A DNA stretch of 64,000 nt from an uncultured Coriobacteriales bacterium (lineage in GTDB: Bacteria > Actinomycetota > Coriobacteriia > Coriobacteriales > QAMH01), in assembly GCA_934646835.1 (NCBI GenBank), contig CAKUES010000003.1, forward strand, positions 62,001 to 126,000. Direction: 5' to 3'. The first letter of the stretch is position 1, and every line of letters starts with the position of its first letter. This document shows positions 34,101 to 41,946 of this stretch, in pieces. A model generated the notes under the pieces. The model made no database searches, had not been told where the DNA came from, and worked only from the letters and a program-made list of their open reading frames with translations. Both the position numbers and the translations under genes were made by a program.

Positions 34101-34993
34101 TAGAGCGCGCCGGTGCCGCAGATGAGGCGGTAGCTGTCCTGCCCTGTCTTGACGGCGAGAGCGTAGCCCTCGTTGAGGATCTGCTCGCGGTCTTTGAGGG
34201 GGAAGAACTCCGTGAGGTAGTCCACGGAGAACTCCGAGCCGTAAACGCCCACGACGGTGTCCTCGTGGACGAGTGGGATGGAGACCGTGATCATCTGGTG
34301 GTGGTCTTTGCCGTTGTCTTCCAGGATGAAGGGCTCTGCCCAGTAGGTCAAGTTCGAGGCGGCGCCGGGGTTGGCGCAAGCGGCGCTGTAGGGCTCGTAG
34401 AAATAGTCGTCGCAGCTGCGCGCGCCCTGGCCGTCAAGGTCGAACCTGGTCGTCCAGGTGTTGTCGAGGGTTATCTGGGTTCCCTGCGTGAGCTTGCTGG
34501 ACCCGCGCTCGAGCAGCAGACCCGAGCCGTTTTCCGGGTTGCTGTCTGGGTCCGAGTCCCTGAGGAAGAATCCCTCGTGACTCGAGGCGTTGTTCGCGCT
34601 GCTGTTTGCCAACACAAGGAAGGCGCCGCTGCTGGAGTCCTGCTTTGCCCTGGGCATCATGACACCAAAGGCGCTGTTGGTGTAGCGGCGCTGCGCATCG
34701 CCGTCGTCAAGGAACTCCTCCACGCTCATGTGATCGGCTGCGAGCTGGGCCTCGAGCGCCTTGAGCAAGTCTGGCTCGATGTCGTCGATGTTGGCCCACT
34801 GCGTGGTCATCGTGTTCTCGAGCACGACGCGGCGGTTGTCGGTCATGTTGATGTCGCTGGACACCTCTGCAGCGGCCATGTTCTCCTTGACGTGGCTGAT
34901 GAGCAGCGTTGCGTACGGGAGGCAGGTTTGGATGAGCGCTGCAAAGAGCAGCGGTATCAAGATGACGAGAAACAGTGTCGGCTTGCGTTTCAA
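31115..34993 (-). CDS. Hybrid sensor histidine kinase (extracellular sensor, PAS, degenerate GGDEF-like, REC)
   Basis: 1292 aa. Membrane helix 1 (about 7-30) and helix 2 (about 371-393) enclose a large extracellular region, probably double Cache. Then come a PAS domain (about 450-575), a GGDEF-like fold (about 590-750) whose signature reads RVGADQ instead of GGDEF, a region without clear family, HisKA with MSHEIRTPMNG (His near 929), HATPase (NILGNANKF, TSGTGLGLAIS) and a C-terminal receiver with LMDIMMPRMSG. The start is TTG 34993, with AGAGG upstream. It lies 54 nt downstream of a solute-binding lipoprotein gene on the same strand, suggesting that the lipoprotein presents a ligand. No HPt or separate response regulator is nearby. 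Confidence 0.93.
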   Translation of the reverse strand: MKRKPTLFLVILIPLLFAALIQTCLPYATLLISHVKENMAAAEVSSDINMTDNRRVVLENTMTTQWANIDDIEPDLLKALEAQLAADHMSVEEFLDDGDAQRRYTNSAFGVMMPRAKQDSSSGAFLVLANSSANNASSHEGFFLRDSDPDSNPENGSGLLLERGSSKLTQGTQITLDNTWTTRFDLDGQGARSCDDYFYEPYSAACANPGAASNLTYWAEPFILEDNGKDHHQMITVSIPLVHEDTVVGVYGSEFSVDYLTEFFPLKDREQILNEGYALAVKTGQDSYRLICGTGALYNVVNSRGTDFTVSPNQVEGLYEVAGTDSGTGAICAVMSPLKLFSSNVPYENTEWMLFGFTTHNSIFGLGEKLYANVFVITICCLTIVVLLAFGLARAIGRPFERLMESIKGGIEGIRSFTPSWVREANELHDVVETLAQAEIDAADKLREEKERYRIAVKSSTDIFYTYRASDGTLELVNSPLGLDGTYALDIDSLPLLDYVDESDMRKFAELVLQAPDTFELEMLMRPQLGAQREWYSVNGKRSAEAGSDQYIIFGSIRNIHEQKALQIEMERRRYLDPVTGFMKLEPGLRKIAEQRHTQPDGCMMLIDIDNFLGVNERFGLTAANFLLEELAQIMVDGCEEHLFVNAVRVRVGADQLLCWFPKTGADEIAHCAKLGNERFSELINSNEIVLRFHGGIAIGNAHIGGDELVEHARKALAAAKRSQAGVRIYSDAIATMPVLKDFTEVTSLQNTHNMVLPSFAMGLFDRNGSVRVGLDLLALRLSETTGLNNIILTSFKADTCTVSLEYAWRPLTGKAQNHVKLWTVDSSVHAAVQEVVETEPLELADEHTRESKLFGHLIGDEPTIVFHMSDEGFYSGSIIVSGPQAESYLDPDNLAQTKEICKLVQNRINVETHDAAAKAKSEFLARMSHEIRTPMNGIIGMTEIALWEGQSEERRIDCLEKVQSSSKYLLSLLNDILDMSKIESGKMRLASTAFSMHKLLGDIEVLLDAKFKEKGQHFTVDESLTNNCFVGDELRIKQVLVNILGNANKFTGQGGSIELSVTEMPAGNGASRMLFQVTDNGVGISDADKRRIFESFEQASNDMQTSTSGTGLGLAISSRLVHLMGSHITVKSVLGEGSTFSFELELKPANDITGVAPSQERSFDFKGKRALVVEDNELNLEIALTIIQAHGIECTPAHDGLAALRAFEDSPVGFYDVVLMDIMMPRMSGIDATKAIRSLERADAREVPIIAMSANAFDEDAKRSLEAGMVAHLSKPIDIPKLEQTLARWMR

Positions 34994-35047
34994 AGGGAAC
35001 CTCTTCTTGCCAGGTGCACTTAGCCGGGCATCATGTAGACGGCTGCC

Positions 35048-36529
35048 TTACTGGTTGAGTGCGTCTTGCAGCTTCTGGGTGAACTGCTCGTACCACGCCT
35101 CGAAGGCCTTATCGGAGACATAGGGCGCTGCGGCTTTCTCGCGGGAGACGCCCTTGTCCTTGACCTTTTTCTCGATTGCCTTGGCGTCTGCCGTGGCTAT
35201 GTCGGAGAGATCGTAGTCGAGTACCTTGCGCACCGCGCTGGAGTTCTTGAAGGCGGGGTAGCTGTAGAAGGTGCTCTTGTTGAAGCTGTCCATGAAGTTC
35301 TCGATCATGGCGTAGCTGTGCTCGTCGACGTCGATGTCCTCGTGCTCGATGGCGGCGTCGATCGCCTCCATGTTGTTGGCGTCTTTGCGTACGGGCAGAT
35401 AGGAGGACTTGAGTGTGAACTCGAGGTTGTTGTCGGTCTGGGTGAACCACTTGAGGAAGATGCTCGCGGCATAGTCTTCCGTGTCATCGCTTTTGACGAT
35501 CGACATGCCGGCGCCCTGCTGGATCAGCGAGTTGTTGCCATCGGCGGCAACTGGCGCGTTGCGCACGATGGCGCTGACCTTCTTGGTCTTGCCGTTGTCG
35601 TTTTCGATTTGGGACGGGAAGTACATAGAGGATACCGTCGAGCCGGTGTAGGCGATGATGTCGCCCGTCTTCACGTCGTCGGAGCTAAAGCGCCCGAGGG
35701 ACTGGAAGTAGCCCTTGACGAAGGGCACGTAGTAGTTGTCCCAGAGGTCGCGGTAGGCGTCCTTGTCTGTGTTGAGGGTGGCGACGCCGTCTTTGACCTT
35801 GAGCAAGTCACAGCCCAGCTGGTTCATCGTCAGCAGCAGGTAGTTGGCGATGGAGTCGCGACCATAAAAAGCCTTGCCGTCGCCTTTGACCTTGGGGGTC
35901 TTGGCGTCGGTCCACTCGTAGTACTGCTGCGCGACCTTGGTCACGCCTTCGATGGTGTCGAGCTCGTCGAGTGTGGCGCCCGTCTCCTTGGCAAACTTCT
36001 CCCAGTCCTCCTTGACCATCATGAAGGTCTCCGTGGACTTTGCCACGGGGAACACGTAGAGGTTGCTGTCGCCGTCGATATAGCCGCTTTGGATGTAGGG
36101 GTCGACGTATTCGGAGAGCTCGTCGCCAGTAAAGTATGACGCGATGTTCACAAGCTCCGTCTTCTCCTTGACGCTCATGGCCGTATCGCTGTAGGCGGAG
36201 AAGATATTCGGCATCTCATCTGCGCCGACTGCGCCCTCTGCGGAGGCGACAAGCGCCTCTTCCAAGCCGCCCACGGCGCCATAGGAGGTGCTGGAAACGT
36301 AGATGCCCTGCTCTGCGCCCGTCGTCTCGTTGAACTCCTTGACGAGCTCGTTGAAGACTTCTTGCTGCGCTCCGCTGTAGTAGTGCCATACGGTGATGGC
36401 GGTGGGGTTGGCGGGGTCGAGCTTGACGATCTTTGCGCCGCCGGGCATGCCCTCGCTGCAACCGGCCAGTGCGACGGGGCTTGCGATGAGGCTGCCCGCA
36501 AGGAGCAGGGAGACGATCTTGCGCTTCAT
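35048..36529 (-). CDS. Extracellular solute-binding lipoprotein, family 1
   Basis: 493 aa. It begins with a lipoprotein signal (MKRKIVSLLLAGSLIASPV, lipobox LAGC), then the MalE/UgpB-like fold: ITVWHYYSGAQQEVFNELVKEF, a YVFPVAKSTETFMM segment, and IQQGAGMSIVKSD with ASIFLKWFTQ near the end, all typical of family 1 binding proteins for sugars or oligosaccharides. The start ATG 36529 has AGAAAG upstream. No ABC permease or ATPase gene adjoins it; the next gene in the operon is the hybrid kinase. A sensing role is therefore more likely than transport, though permeases elsewhere cannot be excluded. Ligand unknown. Confidence 0.88.
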   Translation of the reverse strand: MKRKIVSLLLAGSLIASPVALAGCSEGMPGGAKIVKLDPANPTAITVWHYYSGAQQEVFNELVKEFNETTGAEQGIYVSSTSYGAVGGLEEALVASAEGAVGADEMPNIFSAYSDTAMSVKEKTELVNIASYFTGDELSEYVDPYIQSGYIDGDSNLYVFPVAKSTETFMMVKEDWEKFAKETGATLDELDTIEGVTKVAQQYYEWTDAKTPKVKGDGKAFYGRDSIANYLLLTMNQLGCDLLKVKDGVATLNTDKDAYRDLWDNYYVPFVKGYFQSLGRFSSDDVKTGDIIAYTGSTVSSMYFPSQIENDNGKTKKVSAIVRNAPVAADGNNSLIQQGAGMSIVKSDDTEDYAASIFLKWFTQTDNNLEFTLKSSYLPVRKDANNMEAIDAAIEHEDIDVDEHSYAMIENFMDSFNKSTFYSYPAFKNSSAVRKVLDYDLSDIATADAKAIEKKVKDKGVSREKAAAPYVSDKAFEAWYEQFTQKLQDALNQ

Positions 36530-36686
36530 ACTCGGGTTCACTTTCTGCCGTGCGAGAAAACCTGGGCTTGTTTTCGTCATAACCATAAGACGTTCCATTC
36601 TAGCCCTTGCAGGCGAAAGTGTCAGTCTTGTGTCAGTTGGAGAGCAGGTCAGAGGCATTGTGCTCTTGAGGTGGCGTGGGATTTGG

Positions 36687-36774
36687 TCGGTCAACACTTC
36701 CGTCAGACTGATTTGTTGACTGAGTCGCTGTCGCTGTTTAGTCAACAAATCAGTCTGACGGAAGTGTTGACCGA
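36687..36774. repeat. Long palindrome, GGTCAAC family
   Basis: Perfect 35-bp arms (36687-36721 and 36740-36774) around an 18-nt loop. Each arm is bounded by GGTCAAC/GTTGAC. Relatives: 27436-27478 (solo) and 63842-63926. Confidence 0.95.
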
Positions 36775-36823
36775 TACATTGACATTTACAAAAAGAAATG
36801 GGTGGATGTGGGGGTTTGCGAGC

Positions 36824-36839
36824 TATACCCGTGGGTATA
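36824..36839. promoter_or_regulatory. Perfect 16-bp palindrome overlapping a -10 box
   Basis: TATACCC-GT-GGGTATA overlaps the TATAAT at 36836-36841, which lies 29 nt before the next start codon. A bound repressor would block the promoter. The downstream gene encodes a ribbon-helix-helix-like protein, so it is a candidate autoregulatory operator. Confidence 0.65.
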
Positions 36840-36870
36840 ATGTGCCTCAACAACGTCGGAGGTGATCGGC

Positions 36871-37410
36871 ATGGCAGCTGCCAAGGTTACAGAAGCCCAG
36901 AAGCGCGCCAAGGAAAACTACAACAAGCGCAAGGGCCGCAAGCAGAGGATCGTGGAGTTCTACGAGACCGAGCATGCGGATATTCTCGCTCACCTCGATG
37001 CCCAACCCAACAAATCCGCTTACATCCGCGAGCTTATCCGCCGCGATATGCTCGCCTGCCAAGAGGCTCAGGAATCCGGCGAGGCAGCGCCCGTTGTCGA
37101 GGAGCAGCCCAAGCCCAAGCCCAGGAAGAGACCTGTCGTCAGGCGGGAGGACTCCAAGGAGGCTGGCGTGCTGTTCAGGTACGGCAACGGCTTTGAGGAT
37201 GTCTTTATCGAAGAAGACCACTACCTCTACGCAAACGCCGGCGTCTTTGGCAGTGCGACCCGCCACCCGGCGACGCCCTACACCGCTGCTGCAGGCCAGC
37301 GCCCGCTTGCGGGTTTGAAGAAGCCTGTGACGAGGGCATACCTCGAGACGCTGGAGAAGGCGCCCGCCGATGTCGCCTCCACCATCATCGAGGCCGAGCA
37401 CCTGCGCTAG
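36871..37410 (+). CDS. Ribbon-helix-helix-like small protein
   Basis: 179 aa, function unknown. Residues about 22-62 (KQRIVEFYETEHADILAHL, then NKSAYIRELIRRDML) have the strand-helix-helix pattern of RHH/Arc-type DNA-binding proteins. A Pro/Lys/Arg-rich linker (about 78-100) and an unrecognised C-terminal region with aromatic and acidic residues (FIEEDHYLYANAGVFG) follow. ATG 36871 has GGAGG 8 nt upstream and is preferred over GTG 36862, which overlaps that site. It appears monocistronic. The palindrome over its -10 box suggests that it represses itself; DNA binding is inferred from the pattern only. Confidence 0.7.
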   Translation: MAAAKVTEAQKRAKENYNKRKGRKQRIVEFYETEHADILAHLDAQPNKSAYIRELIRRDMLACQEAQESGEAAPVVEEQPKPKPRKRPVVRREDSKEAGVLFRYGNGFEDVFIEEDHYLYANAGVFGSATRHPATPYTAAAGQRPLAGLKKPVTRAYLETLEKAPADVASTIIEAEHLR

Positions 37411-37450
37411 GGGCTGCGGGTTGCGGCTTAATTAAATACGCGAGGTATAT

Positions 37451-37473
37451 GGGGAGGGACAGGGTCCCTCTCC
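37451..37473. repeat. GGGGAGGGA hairpin
   Basis: GGGGAGGGAC-AGG-GTCCCTCTCC preceded by TAT and followed by TAC. An inverted copy is at 37760-37782. The 433-bp gap 37411-37843 consists almost wholly of repeats of four families. Confidence 0.85.
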
Positions 37474-37494
37474 TACTATTTTGCGTAGACGCAC

Positions 37495-37589
37495 AATTCC
37501 CTGAACGATTTATCGCTCAGGGAATTGCGATAAAAGGCGTATTCGAGTGTTTTGACCGATTCCCTGAACGATGAATCGTTCAGGGAATT
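37495..37589. repeat. Long palindrome, TTCCCTGAACGAT family
   Basis: Arms 37495-37526 and 37558-37589 (32 bp, three mismatches) around a 31-nt loop. Each arm is itself a palindrome (TTCCCTGA / TCAGGGAA; the right arm is TTCCCTGAACGAT-GA-ATCGTTCAGGGAA). Confidence 0.93.
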
Positions 37590-37600
37590 CATACATCACC

Positions 37601-37637
37601 CATGACACACTTTGTCACTGGCACAAAGTGTGTCAAA
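37601..37637. repeat. TGACACA-family compact hybrid arm
   Basis: TGACACACTTTGT (37603-37615) and ACAAAGTGTGTCA (37623-37635) form a perfect 13-bp stem with a 7-nt loop. It looks like the left half of one arm joined to the right half of the other, as after recombination or deletion inside a full element. Confidence 0.9.
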
Positions 37638-37683
37638 CGCAGGTCAAAGTGCTTGCGTCAGCGCCATTGAGCCTCGAATCCCT

Positions 37684-37710
37684 CGTAGGCGCCAGACGAA
37701 GTCGGCGCCA
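37684..37710. repeat. GGCGCC-type small palindrome
   Basis: CGTAGGCGCC-AGACGAAGTC-GGCGCCA, in the opposite orientation to those near 24.8 kb. Confidence 0.8.
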
Positions 37711-37759
37711 GCCCTTGCAGTTGACCTCGGGCTTCGCGCCAGCGTTGCACTCCCCCGTA

Positions 37760-37782
37760 GGGGAGGGACCCTGTCCCTCCCC
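37760..37782. repeat. GGGGAGGGA hairpin, inverted relative to 37451
   Basis: GGGGAGGGAC-CCT-GTCCCTCCCC, perfect stem. Confidence 0.85.
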
Positions 37783-37843
37783 AAATTCGTCGCAAGGAAC
37801 CGCAGGTCATCGCGTCAGCGCAAGTGAGGCGCAGCCTACGCCT

Positions 37844-39454
37844 CTACATCCCCTTGGCGACCTTGGCTGCCTCGACCAGGCCCTTGAAGAGCGGATGGCA
37901 ACGGGTGGGGCGGCTCTTGAACTCGGGGTGGCCTTGGCTGGCGATGTAGTAGGGATGCACGTCTCGCGGCAGCTCGATCATCTCGACGAGGCGCTCGTTG
38001 GGAGAAACGCCGCCGATGACCAGGCCCGCGTCGATTAGCTGCTGGCGGAAGCGGTTGTTGACCTCGTAGCGGTGGCGGTGGCGCTCATAGATGACCGGCT
38101 CGCCGTAGAGCTCCTCGGCCAGGCTGCCGGGCATGATCTTGCAGGGATAGGCACCCAGGCGCATGGTGCCGCCCAGATCGTCGAGGTCGGCTTGCTCGGC
38201 CATGATGTCGATGACGGGGAACTCGAGGTCGTCGGCAAACTCTGCGGAGCTCGCGCCGGGCATGCCCGCGACGTTGCGCGCGTACTCGCACACTGCCGTC
38301 TGCAGGCCCAGGCATATGCCGAGGAAGGGCACCTTGTTCTCTCGTGCGTACTTTGCAGCAAGTATCTTGCCCTCGAAGGCACGCAGGCCAAAGCCGCCGG
38401 GTACGAGGATGGCGTCCATCTCGCCGAGCACCTCGTCCACGTTATCTGCAGTCAAATCCTCGCCGCTGATGAGGATGGGTTCTGCCTCGACGCCCGCGTG
38501 GACGCCGGCGTGGCGCACGGCTTCGATGACGGAGAGGTAGGCGTCGGGTAGGTCCGTGTACTTGCCGACGATGCCCACCTTCACCTCGCCTTGTGTGCTT
38601 GCGGCCTTGTCGAGGTAATGGTTCCAAGCGGTGAGATCGGGCTCGCCTTCTGCCAGGCCGAGGCGCTTGCAGACCTTGGAGTCGAAGCCCTGGGCATGCA
38701 GGTACGGCGGGATGACGTAGATGCTGTCTGCGTCCTCGCAGGCAAAGACCTCGTCGGTGTTGAGGTCGCAAAACATCGCGATCTTGTCGCGCAGCGCGTC
38801 GGGGATCTCGTGGTCGCTGCGCAGCACGAGGAAGTCCGGCTGGATGCCGATGGACTGCAGCTCCTTGACGGAGTGCTGGGTCGGCTTGGTCTTGAGCTCG
38901 TGGGCAGCGGCGATGTAGGGCACGAGGGTGCAGTGGACGAAGGCGACGTTTTGGTAGCCCTGCTCCTTGCGGAACTGGCGCGCTGCCTCGAGGAATGGCT
39001 GGGACTCGATGTCGCCGACGGTGCCGCCGATCTCCGTGATGACGACGTCGGCGCTCGTCTGCTCTGCGAGGCGCTTGATGCGGTCCTTGATGGCGTTGGT
39101 GACGTGCGGGATGACCTGCACGGTGCCGCCGAGGAAGTCGCCGTGACGCTCCTTGTTGAGCAGGCTCATGTAGATGGAGCCCTGTGTCACGTTGGAGTCG
39201 TGGGTGAGGTTCTCGTCGATAAAGCGCTCGTAGTGGCCGAGGTCGAGGTCGGTCTCGAGTCCGTCTTCTGTCACGAAGACCTCGCCGTGCTGGAAGGGGC
39301 TCATGGTGCCAGGGTCGATGTTGAGGTAGGGGTCCATCTTCTGCATGGTTACCTTGTAACCGCGGGATTTGAGGAGCTGGCCGAGGGATGCGGCCGTGAT
39401 TCCCTTGCCGAGGGCGGATACGACGCCGCCGGTCACGAAGATGTGCTTTGCCAT
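37844..39454 (-). CDS. pyrG: CTP synthase
   Basis: 536 aa. It converts UTP to CTP with ATP and glutamine. The N-terminal synthase domain opens with AKHIFVTGGVVSALGKGI, and the glutaminase domain (from about 290) contains the oxyanion/nucleophile region PFLGICLGLQTAV (catalytic Cys) and a C-terminal His/Glu pair near GHPEFKSRPT. The start ATG 39454 follows an AGGTG-type site. Longer in-frame starts up to 39709 have no ribosome site and no homology. It is divergent from glnN. Confidence 0.97.
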   Translation of the reverse strand: MAKHIFVTGGVVSALGKGITAASLGQLLKSRGYKVTMQKMDPYLNIDPGTMSPFQHGEVFVTEDGLETDLDLGHYERFIDENLTHDSNVTQGSIYMSLLNKERHGDFLGGTVQVIPHVTNAIKDRIKRLAEQTSADVVITEIGGTVGDIESQPFLEAARQFRKEQGYQNVAFVHCTLVPYIAAAHELKTKPTQHSVKELQSIGIQPDFLVLRSDHEIPDALRDKIAMFCDLNTDEVFACEDADSIYVIPPYLHAQGFDSKVCKRLGLAEGEPDLTAWNHYLDKAASTQGEVKVGIVGKYTDLPDAYLSVIEAVRHAGVHAGVEAEPILISGEDLTADNVDEVLGEMDAILVPGGFGLRAFEGKILAAKYARENKVPFLGICLGLQTAVCEYARNVAGMPGASSAEFADDLEFPVIDIMAEQADLDDLGGTMRLGAYPCKIMPGSLAEELYGEPVIYERHRHRYEVNNRFRQQLIDAGLVIGGVSPNERLVEMIELPRDVHPYYIASQGHPEFKSRPTRCHPLFKGLVEAAKVAKGM

Positions 39455-39771
39455 GAGGCACCTGCTTTCCATCGAGCTAACTTGCATGTCACAAGGAAAG
39501 CCCTTGGGACTTTCAGAGCTTACGCGCCTCTTGTTTCGCGTTGATTTCAGGGCTGCTACGCTCGTGTTTCGGGGTGGGGTGACGTCGCGCTCCACGGCGC
39601 GATCCCTTTCCGTTATTGCACTCGTAACAAACGGTTCGCAGAGTTGAAAAGAACTCGAAACACGGGGGTCGTAACTTCCTAGGCATGATCCACAACGCCG
39701 TGATGGCAATACGCAAATATCGCCAAAGCGTCGTTTCGATAAGCGGTCTCACTACTCTAGGAGGTATAGCG
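39455..39771. other. 317-bp divergent promoter region between pyrG and glnN
   Basis: No gene or repeat family is seen. It must contain both promoters; no convincing -35/-10 pair or known nitrogen-control operator can be pointed to by eye. Confidence 0.5.
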
Positions 39772-41862
39772 ATGAGCAACGTACCCGAGCTCTACGGATC
39801 CATGGTGTTCAACGAGCATGTCATGCGAGAGCGTCTTCCCAAGGACACGTTCAAGCAGCTGATGAAGACGGTCAAGGAAGGCGAGCCGCTCAACATCGAT
39901 GTGGCAAACGTCGTCGCACATGCGATGAAGGAGTGGGCGATCGAGAACGGCGCAACCCACTACACGCACTGGTTCCAGCCGCTGTCCGGCATCACCTCCG
40001 AGAAACACGACGCCTTCATCGACCCGCAGCCCGACGGCCGTGCCATCATGTCCTTCTCTGGCAAGGAGCTCATCCAGGGCGAGCCCGACGCCTCCTCCTT
40101 CCCTTCCGGCGGTCTGCGCGCCACCTTCGAGGCTCGCGGCTACACCGCTTGGGACCCCACCTCCTACGCCTTCATCAAGGACGAGGTGCTCTGCATCCCC
40201 ACCGCGTTTTGCAGCTACACCGGTGAGGCGCTCGACAAGAAGACCCCGCTGCTGCGCTCTATGAAGGCCATCGAGGAGCAGGCCAACCGCGCGCTTGCCT
40301 GCTTTGGCGAGAAAAAGCAGCGCGTCGTCACTACCGTCGGCGCCGAGCAGGAGTACTTCCTGATCTCCGAGGAGATGTACGAGAAGCGCCTCGACCTCAT
40401 CCTCACCGGTCGTACCCTCTTTGGCTACTCCCCCTGCAAGGGACAGGAGATGGAGGAGCACTACTTTGGCGCCATCCGCCCGACGGTCAACGAGTTCATG
40501 AAGGAGCTCGACGACGAGCTGTGGGCGCTGGGCGTCTCCGCTAAGACCAAGCACAACGAGGTCGCACCTGCGCAGCACGAGCTCGCCCCGATCTTTGCTG
40601 AGGCAAACCGCGGCGTCGACGAGAACCTCCTCACCATGGAGAAGATGCGCCTGCTCGCCAGCCATCACGGCCTGGTCTGCCTGCAGCACGAGAAGCCCTT
40701 CGAGGGCATCAACGGCAGCGGTAAGCATAACAACTGGTCCATCTCCGCTGGCAACAAGAACCTGCTCGATCCGGGCGACAATCCCATGGAGAACCTGCGC
40801 TTCCTGGTTTTCCTCGCCGGTGTCATCCAGGCGGTCGACGACTACCAGGAGCTGCTGCGCATGAGCGTCGCCTCCGCCGGTAACGACCACCGCCTTGGTG
40901 CCAACGAGGCTCCCCCTGCGATCATCTCTATCTTCTTGGGCGACGAGCTCGGCAGCATCGTCGAGGCGCTCATCGAGGACCATGACTACGAGGGCTCCAA
41001 GAAGACCCTCATGGACCTGGGCGTCGATGTCCTGCCATCCTTCACCAAAGACACCACGGACCGCAACCGCACCTCCCCCTTCGCCTTCACCGGCAACAAG
41101 TTCGAGTTCCGCATGCCCGGCAGCGCGATGAACCTCTCCGACTGCAACATGATCCTCAACACCGCCATGGCCAAGTCCCTCAAGGAGTTTGCCGACGCGA
41201 TGGAGGGCGTGGATGAGGCCGCATTCGAGGAAGAAGCGCTCAAGTACGTCAAGAAGACCCTCTTCGACCACAAGCGCATCATTTTCAACGGCAACGGCTA
41301 CTCCGCCGAGTGGGAAGAGGAGGCTGCACGCCGCGGCCTGGCCAACAACAAGACCACTGCTGACGCCCTGCCCTGCTTTGTCGAGGACAGGAACGTCGCC
41401 CTGTTCGAGGAGTTTAACGTCTTGTCCAAGGCCGAGGTTGAGAGCCGCTACGAGGTCGAGCTCGAGAAGTACAACAAGCTGATCAACATCGAGTCCCGCA
41501 CGATGCGCCGTATGGTCCGCCGCTTCTACCTGCCCGCCATCAGCGCCTACGCAGCCAAGATCGCCAACCACATCAGCTCCGTCAAGGGCGCTATGTCCGA
41601 CATCCCCACCACTGCGCAGGAAGGCCACCTCAAGCGCATGATGACCGGCCTGAACACCCTGCAGGTGAAGTTCGACGAGCTGTGCGACAAGCACCGCGAG
41701 ATCGCGAAGATCGAGGACGCCCAGGAGGCCGCCAACGCCTACGCCCACGAGCTCATCCCGCTGATGGACGCCGTGCGCCACGAGGTCGACCAGCTCGAGA
41801 TCCTCGTCCCCGACACCGATTGGCCGGTCCCCTCTTACAACTCCATCCTGTTCTATGCCTAG
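39772..41862 (+). CDS. glnN: Glutamine synthetase type III
   Basis: 696 aa, the long GSIII class found in many anaerobes (GSI is about 450 aa). It makes glutamine from glutamate, ammonia and ATP. It has the GSIII N-terminal block (YGSMVFNEHVMRERLPK), ATHYTHWFQPLSG, the catalytic glutamates in VGAEQEYFLI, HNEVAPAQHELAP, and ATP/substrate site NGSGKHNNWSIS, with the long helical C-terminal region. The adenylylation site of GSI is not expected in this class. The start ATG 39772 has AGGAGGT 7 nt upstream. Its product feeds the glutamine-using enzymes PyrG, PurF and GltBD encoded nearby. Confidence 0.96.
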   Translation: MSNVPELYGSMVFNEHVMRERLPKDTFKQLMKTVKEGEPLNIDVANVVAHAMKEWAIENGATHYTHWFQPLSGITSEKHDAFIDPQPDGRAIMSFSGKELIQGEPDASSFPSGGLRATFEARGYTAWDPTSYAFIKDEVLCIPTAFCSYTGEALDKKTPLLRSMKAIEEQANRALACFGEKKQRVVTTVGAEQEYFLISEEMYEKRLDLILTGRTLFGYSPCKGQEMEEHYFGAIRPTVNEFMKELDDELWALGVSAKTKHNEVAPAQHELAPIFAEANRGVDENLLTMEKMRLLASHHGLVCLQHEKPFEGINGSGKHNNWSISAGNKNLLDPGDNPMENLRFLVFLAGVIQAVDDYQELLRMSVASAGNDHRLGANEAPPAIISIFLGDELGSIVEALIEDHDYEGSKKTLMDLGVDVLPSFTKDTTDRNRTSPFAFTGNKFEFRMPGSAMNLSDCNMILNTAMAKSLKEFADAMEGVDEAAFEEEALKYVKKTLFDHKRIIFNGNGYSAEWEEEAARRGLANNKTTADALPCFVEDRNVALFEEFNVLSKAEVESRYEVELEKYNKLINIESRTMRRMVRRFYLPAISAYAAKIANHISSVKGAMSDIPTTAQEGHLKRMMTGLNTLQVKFDELCDKHREIAKIEDAQEAANAYAHELIPLMDAVRHEVDQLEILVPDTDWPVPSYNSILFYA

Positions 41863-41946
41863 GACAGGGAGCTTTGCAGACTAGGTGAGCGAAAGCCGGC
41901 AAGGCGCGATGCGCGCCTCGTCGGCTTCGCCGTGTTCAGAAACGAG

